From NCBI GenBank assembly GCA_026397595.1, contig JAPLUO010000264.1, forward strand, positions 1 to 39,428: a DNA stretch of 39,428 nt, written 5' to 3'. Shown one piece after another: positions 22,833-30,794 of the stretch (position 1 is its first letter; each line of letters opens with the position of its first letter). The stretch comes from Caldifarciminota bacterium. Its GTDB lineage: Bacteria; Hydrothermota; Tepidihabitantia; Tepidihabitantales; Tepidihabitantaceae. Under the pieces are notes generated by a model, which worked only from the letters and a program-made list of their open reading frames with translations, did no database searches and was not told the origin of the DNA. The translations under genes were made by a program, and so were the position numbers.

Positions 22833-25256
22833 ATGAACACAATCATCAAGACGTTCCTTGTCGTTGGATGCCTGCTGCCGGTCGTGCTGTCCGCCCAGCC
22901 GGGTTCTCGAACGGGGAATGACGCCCCCAGCGGCGTCATTGTCGGGCAGGTCTACGACGCCGACCTCGGAGTCCCGATTGAGTATGCCAACGTCGTTCTG
23001 TACCGGCAGGCAGACTCAAGCCTGATAACCGGCACAGTCACGCGGGCAGACGGCGGCTACGCTCTGACCGGCGTTCCGTCAGGCCGGTTCCTGGTCGAGG
23101 TGTCGTTCATCGGCTACCGGCCCATCCGGGTGAGAGACGTCGAAGTCGCGTCCGGAGCGAAGGCTGACCTCGGCCGTACCGAACTGCGTCAGAACGCGGT
23201 GGCGATGCCCGGAGTGGAGGCAACGGCCGAGCGTCCGGCCCTGACCTACAAGATAGACAAGAGGGTTGTAGACGTTGCCCGGCAGGTGACGGCCGCCTCG
23301 GGCACAGCGGTCGACGTGCTGGAGAACGTCCCCTCGGTGAAAGTAGACGTTGACGGCAACGTCGCGCTGCGCGGCAGCCGGAACTTCAGCGTGCTGATTG
23401 ACGGCCGGCCGACCCTGATGGAAGCCTCTGACGCGCTGCGCCAGATGCCCGCAGGGACCCTTGACCGGATAGAGATAATCACCAATCCTTCGGCCAAGTA
23501 TGATGCCGAAGGGGCCACGGGCATCATCAATCTGATAACCAAGCGCCAGCGGGGCAGCGGGCTGTCCGGCGTCGTCAACGCCAACGGCGGGCTCTGGAGC
23601 AGATACGGCGGCGATTTCACCCTGAGCTGGACGAGCGGGAATCTCAGTGTGTTCGCGGCCGCGGACTACAACCGGCGTGCAATGCCCGGTGCGCTGACTT
23701 CGGAGCAGTGGACAGACGACACCGGAGAGACCCTTCACGTCCGCTCGGTCGGGACTTTGACCCGGGACCCACGTATCGCCGGGGCCCGTGCCGGGTTCGA
23801 TCTTGGCTGGGCCAGAACCGATCGCACGAGCTTCGGCATCTTCTACGGCCACACCCGCATGGGGTCTGACCAGAGTGTCGTCTCGGAGCAGTGGTCGAGC
23901 CAGGGTGTGGACACGACGCGTTACCAAAGCGATGACCACCGGCTTATGGGCGGAGACTACGTCTCGGCCGCCATTGAGCACCGGCACGGCTTCGGTTCGC
24001 TCGCGGACACCGCGCACGGCATCTCGGTCCGGGCCGAACTCCAGCGTCGTGGGCACACCGGCTCCACGACAACGGGGCTGTTTGATGGCACCGAACAAGT
24101 CAGCGGCTGGCGGGCGACCCAGACCGGGCCGGCCAGCCGCTGGCTTCTCAACGCGGACTACGTCCTGCCGGTCAACGGCGCGGGCCGGTTCGAGGCCGGG
24201 TATCAGAGTTCGTTTGGCCGCCCTACCTTCGAGAACGGTGTCTATCAGTACGACCCGGCAACGGACAGCTTTCTGTACCTGCCCGACTACGGTTCGACGA
24301 CGTCGCTGGCCTACGACATCCACGCGCTGTACTCCACATGGACCGGAAGATGGCGCAGTCTCGAGTACGAGGCCGGGCTGCGCGGAGAATACAGCAGCCA
24401 GCGGATAGACGACTCCGGCATGGACTCCGTGCTGCTCTTCACCACGAAGGGCCTGTTCCCGACAATGCACCTGTCATACCAACTCGGCGGCAATCGCGTG
24501 ATTCAGGCAAGTTACGCCCGGCGGACCCGGCGGCCAACCGGGCGTGACTTCATCCCATCGTTGGTCTGGCAGGATGCCTACAACGTGCAACAGGGTAACC
24601 CCGCGCTGCGACCCGAGTACGTCAATTCACTGGAGGCGGGCACGGCCATCCCGCTTGGGGCCGGGCAGGCGTCGGCCACGGCGTACTACCGGACGACCAG
24701 TGACAAGTTCGATGACGTACAGTCCCTGTACCGCGAAGGCGTGGTGTTACATGAACCCCTGAACGTCGGTAATGACCGTTCGCTCGGGGCCGAACTGTCG
24801 CTGGACGTCCTGCCGTACAAGTGGTGGACAATCAGCCCATCCGGAGACGTCTACGACTACCGGATTTCCGGCGCCGTCCGCGAGCAGGAGTTCAGCCGGT
24901 CGAGCATCAACTGGAGCGCCCAACTCGGCAACGAATTCCGGTTGCCGACCGGCACCAAGGTCCAGCTCAACGCCGTGTGCGAAAGCCCCTCGGTCTCGGC
25001 TCAGGGCCGGCGCGAAGGAGTACTGAGGACAGACATGGCAGTCCGACAGGTGTTCTTCAAGCGAATTGCCGTGGTCCTGCAGGCCAGGAACCTGCTCGGC
25101 ACCGGCGGGGAAGCGTCAAGCTCGTTCGGCGACGACTTCTACTCGCAGTCGTCTTTCAAGCACCGGCCCCCGATACTGACGCTCAGCCTCAACTGGAACT
25201 TCAACAACTTCCGGCCGACCCGGCGCATGCAAGATACCGGCAGAGACGAGTCTTAA
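22833..25256 (+). CDS. TonB-dependent receptor-like outer-membrane protein
   Basis: 807 residues from the ATG at 22833 (AAGGAG just upstream), with signal peptide 'MNTIIKTFLVVGCLLPVVLS'. Order of domains: a carboxypeptidase-regulatory-like beta-sandwich ('GQVYDADLGVPIEYANVVLY'), a plug with 'VLENVPSVKVDVDGNVALRG' and 'RIEIITNPSAKYDAEGATG', and a C-terminal barrel ending 'PILTLSLNWNFNNF'. It imports a substrate or is an OMP_b-brl-type receptor. The ATG at 22785 is an alternative start sitting 7 nt after the -10. The divergent arsR suggests metalloid-responsive expression, which is unusual for this family. Confidence 0.85.
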   Translation: MNTIIKTFLVVGCLLPVVLSAQPGSRTGNDAPSGVIVGQVYDADLGVPIEYANVVLYRQADSSLITGTVTRADGGYALTGVPSGRFLVEVSFIGYRPIRVRDVEVASGAKADLGRTELRQNAVAMPGVEATAERPALTYKIDKRVVDVARQVTAASGTAVDVLENVPSVKVDVDGNVALRGSRNFSVLIDGRPTLMEASDALRQMPAGTLDRIEIITNPSAKYDAEGATGIINLITKRQRGSGLSGVVNANGGLWSRYGGDFTLSWTSGNLSVFAAADYNRRAMPGALTSEQWTDDTGETLHVRSVGTLTRDPRIAGARAGFDLGWARTDRTSFGIFYGHTRMGSDQSVVSEQWSSQGVDTTRYQSDDHRLMGGDYVSAAIEHRHGFGSLADTAHGISVRAELQRRGHTGSTTTGLFDGTEQVSGWRATQTGPASRWLLNADYVLPVNGAGRFEAGYQSSFGRPTFENGVYQYDPATDSFLYLPDYGSTTSLAYDIHALYSTWTGRWRSLEYEAGLRGEYSSQRIDDSGMDSVLLFTTKGLFPTMHLSYQLGGNRVIQASYARRTRRPTGRDFIPSLVWQDAYNVQQGNPALRPEYVNSLEAGTAIPLGAGQASATAYYRTTSDKFDDVQSLYREGVVLHEPLNVGNDRSLGAELSLDVLPYKWWTISPSGDVYDYRISGAVREQEFSRSSINWSAQLGNEFRLPTGTKVQLNAVCESPSVSAQGRREGVLRTDMAVRQVFFKRIAVVLQARNLLGTGGEASSSFGDDFYSQSSFKHRPPILTLSLNWNFNNFRPTRRMQDTGRDES

Positions 25257-25295
25257 GTCCCGCCTCGGCGCGCCGGGATGTCAAGGCGGCGGGAC
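25257..25295 (+). terminator. Inverted repeat after the TonB receptor gene
   Basis: Arms GTCCCGCC (25257-25264) and GGCGGGAC (25288-25295) just past the stop. There is no T-run, so a terminator role is uncertain. Confidence 0.35.
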
Positions 25296-25311
25296 GCGCC
25301 GGAGGCGCGAG

Positions 25312-25339
25312 TTGCCAGTCTCCAGATTGCAGGTTGCAG
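25312..25339. repeat. 7-bp tandem repeat
   Basis: TTGCCAG / TCTCCAG / ATTGCAG / GTTGCAG in register. Confidence 0.6.
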
Positions 25340-25387
25340 TGACGGACAGAAGGTCGAGCGGGTTACGGGATTAGCGAGACAGGGATA

Positions 25388-25735
25388 GGACTGAGGGCCG
25401 TTACAGGAGCAGGAGCGGCTGCTGTTGGCTGCTCTGTTGCAGGGGCTGGAGCAAGCGCCGTTGCAGCGGCAGGAGCGGGTGCTGTTGCAGGACCTGGTGC
25501 AGGCGCAGGTGCGAGGGCTGTTGCGGTTGGAGGAACGGCGGCTGCACCGGTACGAGGGCTGGGCGCAGTTCAAGGCGCGGTTGCAGGAGCCGGAACCGGT
25601 GCCGGTGCGGGTGGATAAACGGGCACAGGTACGAGGCCAGGTCATCGGACAGGAACGAGAGCAGGAGCGGGCGTCGTACCCAGGGCCGGAGCGGCGGCTG
25701 TTGCGGGTGCCGGAACAGGGGCCGCATAAGGGGCA
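25388..25735. repeat. Array of about 29 degenerate 12-bp repeats, GC-rich
   Basis: Cut into 12-mers from 25388, nearly every unit fits GKWGCNGGNGCN (for example GTTGCAGGGGCT, GGAGCGGGTGCT, GTTGCAGGAGCC), with a 6-bp sub-period. The phase is held over 29 units. One plus-strand frame gives a Gly/Ala/Val repeat but has stops in the units at 25616 and 25724 and no start. An open frame of about 160 codons also crosses it, but its composition only mirrors the repeat. Unit length and array size equal those of the array at 6115. Confidence 0.75.
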
Positions 25736-26156
25736 GGGACTCCCCCAGCCGTCTAGGGGACGGGAGAAACTCGGACAATGCAGTAGTCAGAATGCAGACA
25801 CCAGAAGTCGGAACTCCCGAAAGGGGAAGGACTTGCCGAAGGACGTTGTACAACGCCCGAAAGAACGAACCGTGTTGCGTTTGGGGTTGCGGCTTCTCCA
25901 ATACCGGTGAGAGGAGCCGTACTTCGAGTCAGAAACCAGATTACGGGCGCGTCGGGTCGGACAGGACTCTGAGCACGGCCGCTTCCTCGGCCAGTCCGCT
26001 CGTCCCTGCTGCGAGAGGGGTAGGCCTCCGCTCGCTATCTGCGCTTCTGCGCACATAGGTAATAGCAGCCGGACCGGGCCCGAAGTCGAGCGTTCTTGCG
26101 CCTTGGCGAACGCCGGAAGAAACGGTGGCCAGCGTCAGGCGCGTCGCGAGGGGTGT
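25736..26156. other. Gene-free stretch between convergent genes
   Basis: It contains six 7-bp units at 25779-25820 (GTCAGAA / TGCAGAC / ACCAGAA / GTCGGAA ...) and a perfect 12-bp palindrome CGTTGTACAACG at 25844-25855. No reading frame looks coding and I see no RNA gene. Confidence 0.5.
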
Positions 26157-26885
26157 TCAGGACACATTGGAGCAGGCGGTCTTGGCTCGGGACCTGGGAA
26201 TTGCCTTCTCGGCCAGGAAGGCGAGCGCCTCGACAATCGCCTGCAGCCTGTCACCGGGAAAGCCGAGCACCGCCTCGTTGGGGCCGATATCGGTGGCTTC
26301 GCGGCAGCCGTAGCAGCCGAACGTGAAGTTGAGCCGATTCTCGAGCATCGGGATGATGGTCGAGTCAACGCATGTGGCCTGGAGGACTGCGGTGCTGCTC
26401 GTGCGCCGTTCGCCGCCCGCGACGTTGAGGTCGGCCAGGAGAAGCCACATCAGCCGTTCGGGCAAGTCTTCCACCACGACTACATCAGGTACTGACAGAC
26501 ATTCCGGTAGCGGCGCGGCGGCGATGTACTTCACGGTCCCGGGTGCGAGATGGGGCATCTTCTCGAACATCCGCTTGCCGGTTTCCGGCGCGGCAACGAT
26601 GCCGAACCCGACCAGGCCCTTGCCCTGAGCCAGACCTTCAGGTAGGTTGCGCAGCCCGAACGCGGCCGCCGCGGCCGGGCAGGCGAGTTCGGCAGCTTCG
26701 AGCAGCACTGACTTCCCGGAACGCGCCTTCATCAGCAACTGGCAGTAGCGATGACGCTGAACCCGCTCGTAGTTCTCGAACGGCTTGAGGTCGGAGTCTG
26801 CATTAAGCAGGAAGACGCCGACCGCGTCGTGCTCAAGGCCGATGACTGTCCGCAGGCGGTCGGATAGCTGTCGCAGGTCGTTCAT
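26157..26885 (-). CDS. DUF169 family protein
   Basis: 242 residues. The DUF169 pattern is visible: 'LEHDAVGVFLLNADSDLKPF', 'YCQLLMKARSGKSVLLEAAE' with 'LACPAAAAAFGLR', and 'NFTFGCYGCREATDIGPNE'. Cysteines in 'RHRYCQ', 'ELACPAA' and 'GCYGCRE' recur in the family and may bind metal or a cofactor. The function is not known; homologues occur in anaerobes near redox genes. It is the last gene of the long ArsR operon; its ATG overlaps the stop of the membrane-protein gene (ATGA), with AGGAGA upstream. Confidence 0.85.
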   Translation of the reverse strand: MNDLRQLSDRLRTVIGLEHDAVGVFLLNADSDLKPFENYERVQRHRYCQLLMKARSGKSVLLEAAELACPAAAAAFGLRNLPEGLAQGKGLVGFGIVAAPETGKRMFEKMPHLAPGTVKYIAAAPLPECLSVPDVVVVEDLPERLMWLLLADLNVAGGERRTSSTAVLQATCVDSTIIPMLENRLNFTFGCYGCREATDIGPNEAVLGFPGDRLQAIVEALAFLAEKAIPRSRAKTACSNVS

Positions 26886-27154
26886 GGATTTTGTCTCCTA
26901 GTGTGGTTGCGGATGGCGGCCAGCCAGCGCCGGCCGTAATTGACAGTGAGTGCGCCGAGCACGCCGAAGATCCCGACGATACCGATGTTGACTGGAAAGT
27001 CGGGGTGGCCGTAGCTGGAACAGGCTGAGCCGAACGTCACGTATGCGGCGCTGATTGCGGCCCAATGGCGGGAGAAGCGCAGAAGCCCGGCCAGCAAACG
27101 GGCGGTCCCGCTGCGGGGTCTTGCCTGCGCGGTCGTCCCAGGCGTCAACGACAC
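26882..27154 (-). CDS. Small membrane protein, 90 aa
   Basis: From GTG 27154, 12 bp after the DGC stop, to TGA 26882, which overlaps the DUF169 ATG. The second half reads 'LLRFSRHWAAISAAYVTFGS', 'ACSSYGHPDFPVNIGIVGIF' and 'GVLGALTVNYGRRWLAAI', giving two hydrophobic helices with a charged C-terminus. I do not recognise the family. The tight overlap on one side and close spacing on the other support it as a real gene, although the start is uncertain. Confidence 0.55.
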   Translation of the reverse strand: MSLTPGTTAQARPRSGTARLLAGLLRFSRHWAAISAAYVTFGSACSSYGHPDFPVNIGIVGIFGVLGALTVNYGRRWLAAIRNHTRRQNP

Positions 27155-27165
27155 CCGGCGAGCCC

Positions 27166-27567
27166 TCAGGTCTGGCCGGCGGCAAGGGCGTCCACGACCG
27201 CGCCGACGACTTTGGCGATGTCGTCGTTGGTGTAGTCGAACGCGCCGTGCTTCTTGATGCCGAGCTCGGTGACGACGACGTGGGCCGCCGGCTTCACACC
27301 GATGTTCTCCAGTATCTTGAGGACGCAGCCCGTCCCGCAGCCGTCGATGGCAACACAGGGTTTCTTGCCCGCGCCCTTGACGAATCCGGGCAGTTGCGCG
27401 CCGACCCCGATGGCGCAGTACATCGAGCCCTGGCCGTAGCCGTCGAGCGCCTTGGCCGCGTCGTTGGCAATCTGGCCGACGTTGGAGCCGCCGGAGCAGG
27501 CAAGCAGCAGGACGTCCTTTGAGCCGCAGGCGCAGGTCGGTTCGTTCGAGGCGCAGCAACCGGCCAC
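27166..27567 (-). CDS. DGC-domain putative zinc-binding protein
   Basis: 133 residues with many cysteines: the N-terminal 'GCCASNEPTCACGS', 'LLLACSGGSNVGQIANDAA', and the DGC motif 'VAIDGCGTGC' (Asp75-Gly-Cys77, Cys81). The family is annotated as putative metal-binding and often lies near small thioredoxins and arsenic or redox genes. The start is GTG at 27567, two bases after the stop of the thioredoxin-like gene, so it is co-transcribed. The role here is probably handling of a thiophilic metal; this is inferred from context. Confidence 0.8.
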   Translation of the reverse strand: MAGCCASNEPTCACGSKDVLLLACSGGSNVGQIANDAAKALDGYGQGSMYCAIGVGAQLPGFVKGAGKKPCVAIDGCGTGCVLKILENIGVKPAAHVVVTELGIKKHGAFDYTNDDIAKVVGAVVDALAAGQT

Positions 27568-27569
27568 GG

Positions 27570-27809
27570 CTATTTGCCCCCGCCGAGGAGTTTCTTTAGC
27601 TCGTCTTTGGACGGCACCTTGCCCTGAGCAACGACCTTGCCGTCAATCACCAGCCCGGGCGTCATGAAGATGCCCAGCGCGGCGAACTTCTTCAGCTCGG
27701 TGACGTGCTCGACCCCGGCGGCGATGTTGAGCTCCGCCAATACATCGATGACCCGCTTTTCGAGTTCCTGGCAGCGGGAACAGCCGATGCCGACGATTTT
27801 GATATCCAT
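27570..27809 (-). CDS. Small thioredoxin-like redox protein
   Basis: 79 residues from the ATG at 27809, with AGGAGGAG upstream; the longer frame overlaps the ferredoxin gene. It matches the 'redox-active disulfide protein 2' type: 'IKIVGIGCSRCQELEKRV' with Cys10/Cys13, and 'MTPGLVIDGKVV'. These proteins exchange thiols in the cytoplasm. It is a candidate electron donor to the ArsC of the same operon. Confidence 0.88.
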   Translation of the reverse strand: MDIKIVGIGCSRCQELEKRVIDVLAELNIAAGVEHVTELKKFAALGIFMTPGLVIDGKVVAQGKVPSKDELKKLLGGGK

Positions 27810-27817
27810 AACTCCTC

Positions 27818-28120
27818 CTATTGTATCTTGCCTTCCTTCTTGAGTTCCTGCTTGACCTTTGCCCAGACCCCGCGCTGCTTGTACACCTGTCGCAGCTCTT
27901 CGAGGGAAGGGAAGGAAATGCACTTTCCCTGGCAGAGGTTGGCGCAGGTTGAGCAGCCGACTATGCAGTTCATGGGACGGGCGACCTTCGGTCCGGCTTC
28001 GGTCCAGTCATACACCTGCTTCCCGCAGTTCATGCACATGCCGCATTTGACGCAGCGGTCATGGTCAATGGTCGGATGCCAGTTGATTTCGGCTCGTTCG
28101 ATTCCGGCAAACCACGGCAT
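27818..28120 (-). CDS. 4Fe-4S ferredoxin-like protein
   Basis: 100 residues with two cysteine clusters: Cys23/26/29/32 (CxxCxxCxxC) and Cys52/56/59/63/67. This is enough for two iron-sulfur clusters, or one cluster plus a structural metal. The C-terminal part is basic and helical ('LEELRQVYKQRGVWAKVKQ'). The start ATG has GGAGG upstream. Placed between UspA and the small thioredoxin, it could feed electrons to thiol redox proteins in an anaerobe; the partner is unknown. Confidence 0.8.
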   Translation of the reverse strand: MPWFAGIERAEINWHPTIDHDRCVKCGMCMNCGKQVYDWTEAGPKVARPMNCIVGCSTCANLCQGKCISFPSLEELRQVYKQRGVWAKVKQELKKEGKIQ

Positions 28121-28146
28121 GATTAGCCTCCTTTAGGGGCGCTTCT

Positions 28147-29031
28147 TCACTCTTTCTTCGAGCTGCGTTCCAGCGGCACCATGAGCACCGGTACCGGTGA
28201 GCGCCGGGCTACCTTGTGGCTGATGCTCCCGAGGAAGAGTTCGCCGATGTGTCCCCGGCCCTGGGTGCCCATCACCACGAAAGACGCCTCGTTGCCGGTT
28301 ATCCGGTCGAGGATTTCCTGGGCGACCGCGCCGTAAGGCACTTCGATTCGGATGTCGGTGGCCCCTTTTGCCAGCAGTTGGTCGCGCAGTTGCTCCAGAC
28401 GGGCGGTGTCAGTGGCGTTGAACTCGTCCAGGCGATCTCTGAGATACTCGCCGACCACCCGGTCCTGAACGTGGAGCAGGGATACTCGTTTCGCGCCGGA
28501 CTCGACTATCTTCTCCAGGTAGGAGAAGGCACTTTCGGCGTTGTCCGAGAAGTCGGTGGGGTAGAGCACGTGAGTCAGCGGGTCGCAGGGCGCTCCTTCG
28601 CAGACCATCGCTTCGCCCTCGGAACGTAGCTTCATCTTTATCAGCAGCACCGGTCTGGCGGCACTGTGAATCACCGCGGTGGCGACGCCGCCGAGCAGAA
28701 TATCCGCGGCCAGATTGTGACCGTGCGAGCCGACAACGATTACCGAGCAGTCCTTCTCCACAGCGGCCCGATTGATTTCGACGGCGGGCGGGCCGAGGCG
28801 GACTTCGATGGTGGCCGCAAAGCCGCTTGCGGCCAGCGCCTGCCGCTGCCGTTCAAGGGCCGGCCGGGCGAGTTTCACTAGCGTGCCGGCTACCTTGTCG
28901 ACATCGCGGATTTCCAGGCAGTAGACCAGAACGGCCTCGGAAGCGCCCAGCGAGCGGAGACTGGCAACCGCCGCGGGCAGGTGCTCGGACGCCGGGGAGA
29001 GGTCAGTCGCTACGAGTATTCGGTGAAACAT
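28147..29031 (-). CDS. Tandem universal stress protein (UspA)
   Basis: 294 residues made of two Usp domains. Domain 1 begins 'MFHRILVATDLSPASEHLPA' and ends with 'GSHGHNLAADILLGGVATAV'. Domain 2 begins 'HVLYPTDFSDNAESAFSYLE' and ends 'GTQGRGHIGELFLGSISHKV'. Both have the ATP-binding G-x2-G-x9-G-S/T-like motif, at least in part. It is a cytoplasmic stress protein. AAGGAG precedes the ATG. It follows a fragment of the ArsP gene rather than arsC directly. Confidence 0.88.
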   Translation of the reverse strand: MFHRILVATDLSPASEHLPAAVASLRSLGASEAVLVYCLEIRDVDKVAGTLVKLARPALERQRQALAASGFAATIEVRLGPPAVEINRAAVEKDCSVIVVGSHGHNLAADILLGGVATAVIHSAARPVLLIKMKLRSEGEAMVCEGAPCDPLTHVLYPTDFSDNAESAFSYLEKIVESGAKRVSLLHVQDRVVGEYLRDRLDEFNATDTARLEQLRDQLLAKGATDIRIEVPYGAVAQEILDRITGNEASFVVMGTQGRGHIGELFLGSISHKVARRSPVPVLMVPLERSSKKE

Positions 29032-29043
29032 GGATTACTCCTT

Positions 29044-29202
29044 CTAGAACAGCCTGCCGACCAGGAGTCCGACGCACGTCGACCGGCCAACAACGAGGCC
29101 GATGCAGGTCAGGTCCTTTTTGGTTCCAATCGCGCGGACGTTGACAATCGTCGAGGGCTGGGAGAGTGCGGGACCGGCGAGCAGCAGCGCGAGTGCCGGC
29201 CA
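29044..29202 (-). pseudogene. ArsP permease 3'-end fragment
   Basis: The minus strand encodes 'PALALLLAGPALSQPSTIVN', 'GTKKDLTCIGLVVG' and ends 'LLVGRLF' at a TAG (29044-29046). It aligns with the last 52 residues of the permease at 29619 ('PALALLLAGPALSLPSMIVI', 'GAKKGLTYIGLVVV'). It has no start and is diverged. ArsC thus lies between a complete ArsP gene and a second ArsP 3' end. Confidence 0.8.
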
Positions 29203-29217
29203 TCTTGGCGTCCATTG

Positions 29218-29622
29218 TCACTCCTTTGTCCTCAGCGTACCTAGTTTGGCCAGTAGTTGCGTCACCTCGGCCCTGATGATGTCCCGTACACTGCGGAACT
29301 CGGCGATGTCCTTGCCGTGCGGGTCCGGGATTTCCCACGCGACGACCTTCACGCCGGACATGAACGGACAGCCGACCTCGCAGCCCATCGTCACGAGGTA
29401 GTCGTACTTCAGGTCGGGCAGGTCCTTGAATCCCTTGGGCCGGGCAGAGGAGATGTCTGCCCCGGCTTCCTTCATTGCTGCAATCGCATTCGGGTCAACC
29501 TGTGCTGCCGGGCTGGACCCGGCGCTTGCGCACTCGACGTCGCGCCCCAAATCGCGGCAGTACGCCTCGGCAATCTGGCTGCGGGCCGAGTTGCCGACGC
29601 AGGCGAACAGGATGCGCGTCAC
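29218..29622 (-). CDS. arsC: Arsenate reductase, thioredoxin-coupled (second copy)
   Basis: 134 residues with the P-loop 'CVGNSARS' (Cys8, Arg14), redox cysteines 81 and 85 ('MGCEVGCP') and 'IPDPHG' with Asp near 100. It is highly similar to the arsC at 3706-4134, but Ala replaces Cys13. The GTG start at 29622 overlaps the ArsP stop (GTGA). Operon partners supply the pathway: thioredoxin-like proteins as reductant, and efflux or methylation elsewhere in the island. Confidence 0.88.
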   Translation of the reverse strand: MTRILFACVGNSARSQIAEAYCRDLGRDVECASAGSSPAAQVDPNAIAAMKEAGADISSARPKGFKDLPDLKYDYLVTMGCEVGCPFMSGVKVVAWEIPDPHGKDIAEFRSVRDIIRAEVTQLLAKLGTLRTKE

Positions 29623-30791
29623 AGGAACGCTCCGTAGAGCATACCGACGATGGTCGACAGGACCACAACGAGGCCGATGTAAGTCAGGCCCTTCTTAGCT
29701 CCAATCATACGAACGATGACTATCATCGAGGGCAGGGACAGGGCCGGGCCGGCAAGGAGCAGTGCGAGGGCAGGGCCCTTCCCCATCCCTGACCCGATGA
29801 GGCCCTGCAGAATCGGAATCTCGGTGAGCGTAGCGAAGTACATCAATGCGCCCGAGACCGAGGCAAACAGGTTGGACCAGAGCGAGTTGCCGCCTACCAG
29901 ACCGGCGATGATGTGATTCGGAATGATGCCGGCGTCGAGACCCGGCCGTCCGAGCAGGAAACCGGCTACGAACACGCCGCCGAAGAGCAGGGGTAGAATC
30001 TGCTTGGAAAAAGTCCACGTGGAGGCGACCCAGGCCCTGCGCTCCTCGGAGTTGAACCAGCGCCAGACCATCAGCGCGAGGCCGAGAAGCGATGCGCCCG
30101 CGAGACACCAGTGAACCGAATAGATGGCATTGTAGAAGCCAATCGGTTCCTTCGGCTTGCTCCACGTGAGAAAGATGAGCGCAAGAATCATCGAGGCGAA
30201 GTAGAGGATGTTCTGCCAGAGCCGGCGTCCGCCCTTGGCTGCTTCCATATCGAACGCACCGGAGGCCTCGGCTCGCGCCTTCTCGGAGCGGAAGAAGATG
30301 AATGCCATCAGCAGGCCGATGACGACGGAGAAGACGATCGCGCCGATGGCCCGGGCTAGCCCAAGCTCAAGGCCGAGAACGCGGCCCGTCATCAAGATGG
30401 CGAGGATGTTGATTGCCGGACCGGAGTAAAGGAAGGAGACGGCGACACCGAGACCGGCGCCGGCTTGGTAGATGCCCATGAACATTGGGAGCACGGTGCA
30501 AGAGCAGACCGCGAGAATCGCGCCCGAGACTGAGGCTATCGAGTAGGCAAGGACCTTGTTGGACTTCGGGCCGAAGTACTTGAGGATGGCTTCCTTGGAG
30601 ATGAAGTTCTGGATGGCGCCGGCGATGAAGAAGGCGGGCACGAGGCAAAGCAGGACGTGGAGCCGGGCGTATTCCTGCAGCATCTGGAACCCTTCGAGCA
30701 GGGCACCCTGAATCCGGCTTCCACCGAGCGGCACGAAGTAGAAGAACAGGAAGACGGCGAGGATAACGAGGAGCTTGTAGCGTTCTTTCAC
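29619..30791 (-). CDS. arsP: ArsP-like permease (permease_1 family)
   Basis: 390 residues with about ten hydrophobic helices in two homologous halves. Marks are 'SISKEAILKYFGP'-like text (here 'FISKEAILKYFGP'), 'AVCSCTVLPMFMGIYQAGAG' with Cys96/Cys98, 'SFLYSGPAINILAI', and in the second half 'GALMYFATLTEIPILQGLI' and 'LLAGPALSLPSMI'. ArsP proteins export trivalent organoarsenicals, which suits the arsM in the island; other COG0701 permeases have different substrates. GTG start at 30791 with GGGAG upstream. Confidence 0.82.
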   Translation of the reverse strand: MKERYKLLVILAVFLFFYFVPLGGSRIQGALLEGFQMLQEYARLHVLLCLVPAFFIAGAIQNFISKEAILKYFGPKSNKVLAYSIASVSGAILAVCSCTVLPMFMGIYQAGAGLGVAVSFLYSGPAINILAILMTGRVLGLELGLARAIGAIVFSVVIGLLMAFIFFRSEKARAEASGAFDMEAAKGGRRLWQNILYFASMILALIFLTWSKPKEPIGFYNAIYSVHWCLAGASLLGLALMVWRWFNSEERRAWVASTWTFSKQILPLLFGGVFVAGFLLGRPGLDAGIIPNHIIAGLVGGNSLWSNLFASVSGALMYFATLTEIPILQGLIGSGMGKGPALALLLAGPALSLPSMIVIVRMIGAKKGLTYIGLVVVLSTIVGMLYGAFL

Positions 30792-30794
30792 CGA

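Noticed and set aside
23079-24470. 463-codon open frame antisense to the TonB receptor gene
   Set aside because: Shadow of high-GC coding DNA; the plus-strand product has clear domains and the antisense one has none.
25388-25735. CRISPR array or collagen-like gene
   Set aside because: No spacers; the Gly/Ala frame contains stops and has no start codon.
25425-25910. Open frame of 161 codons on the plus strand
   Set aside because: It is read from the 12-bp array; composition (Leu/Gln/Arg/Glu) mirrors the repeat, there is no ribosome-binding site, and the other frames are similarly open.
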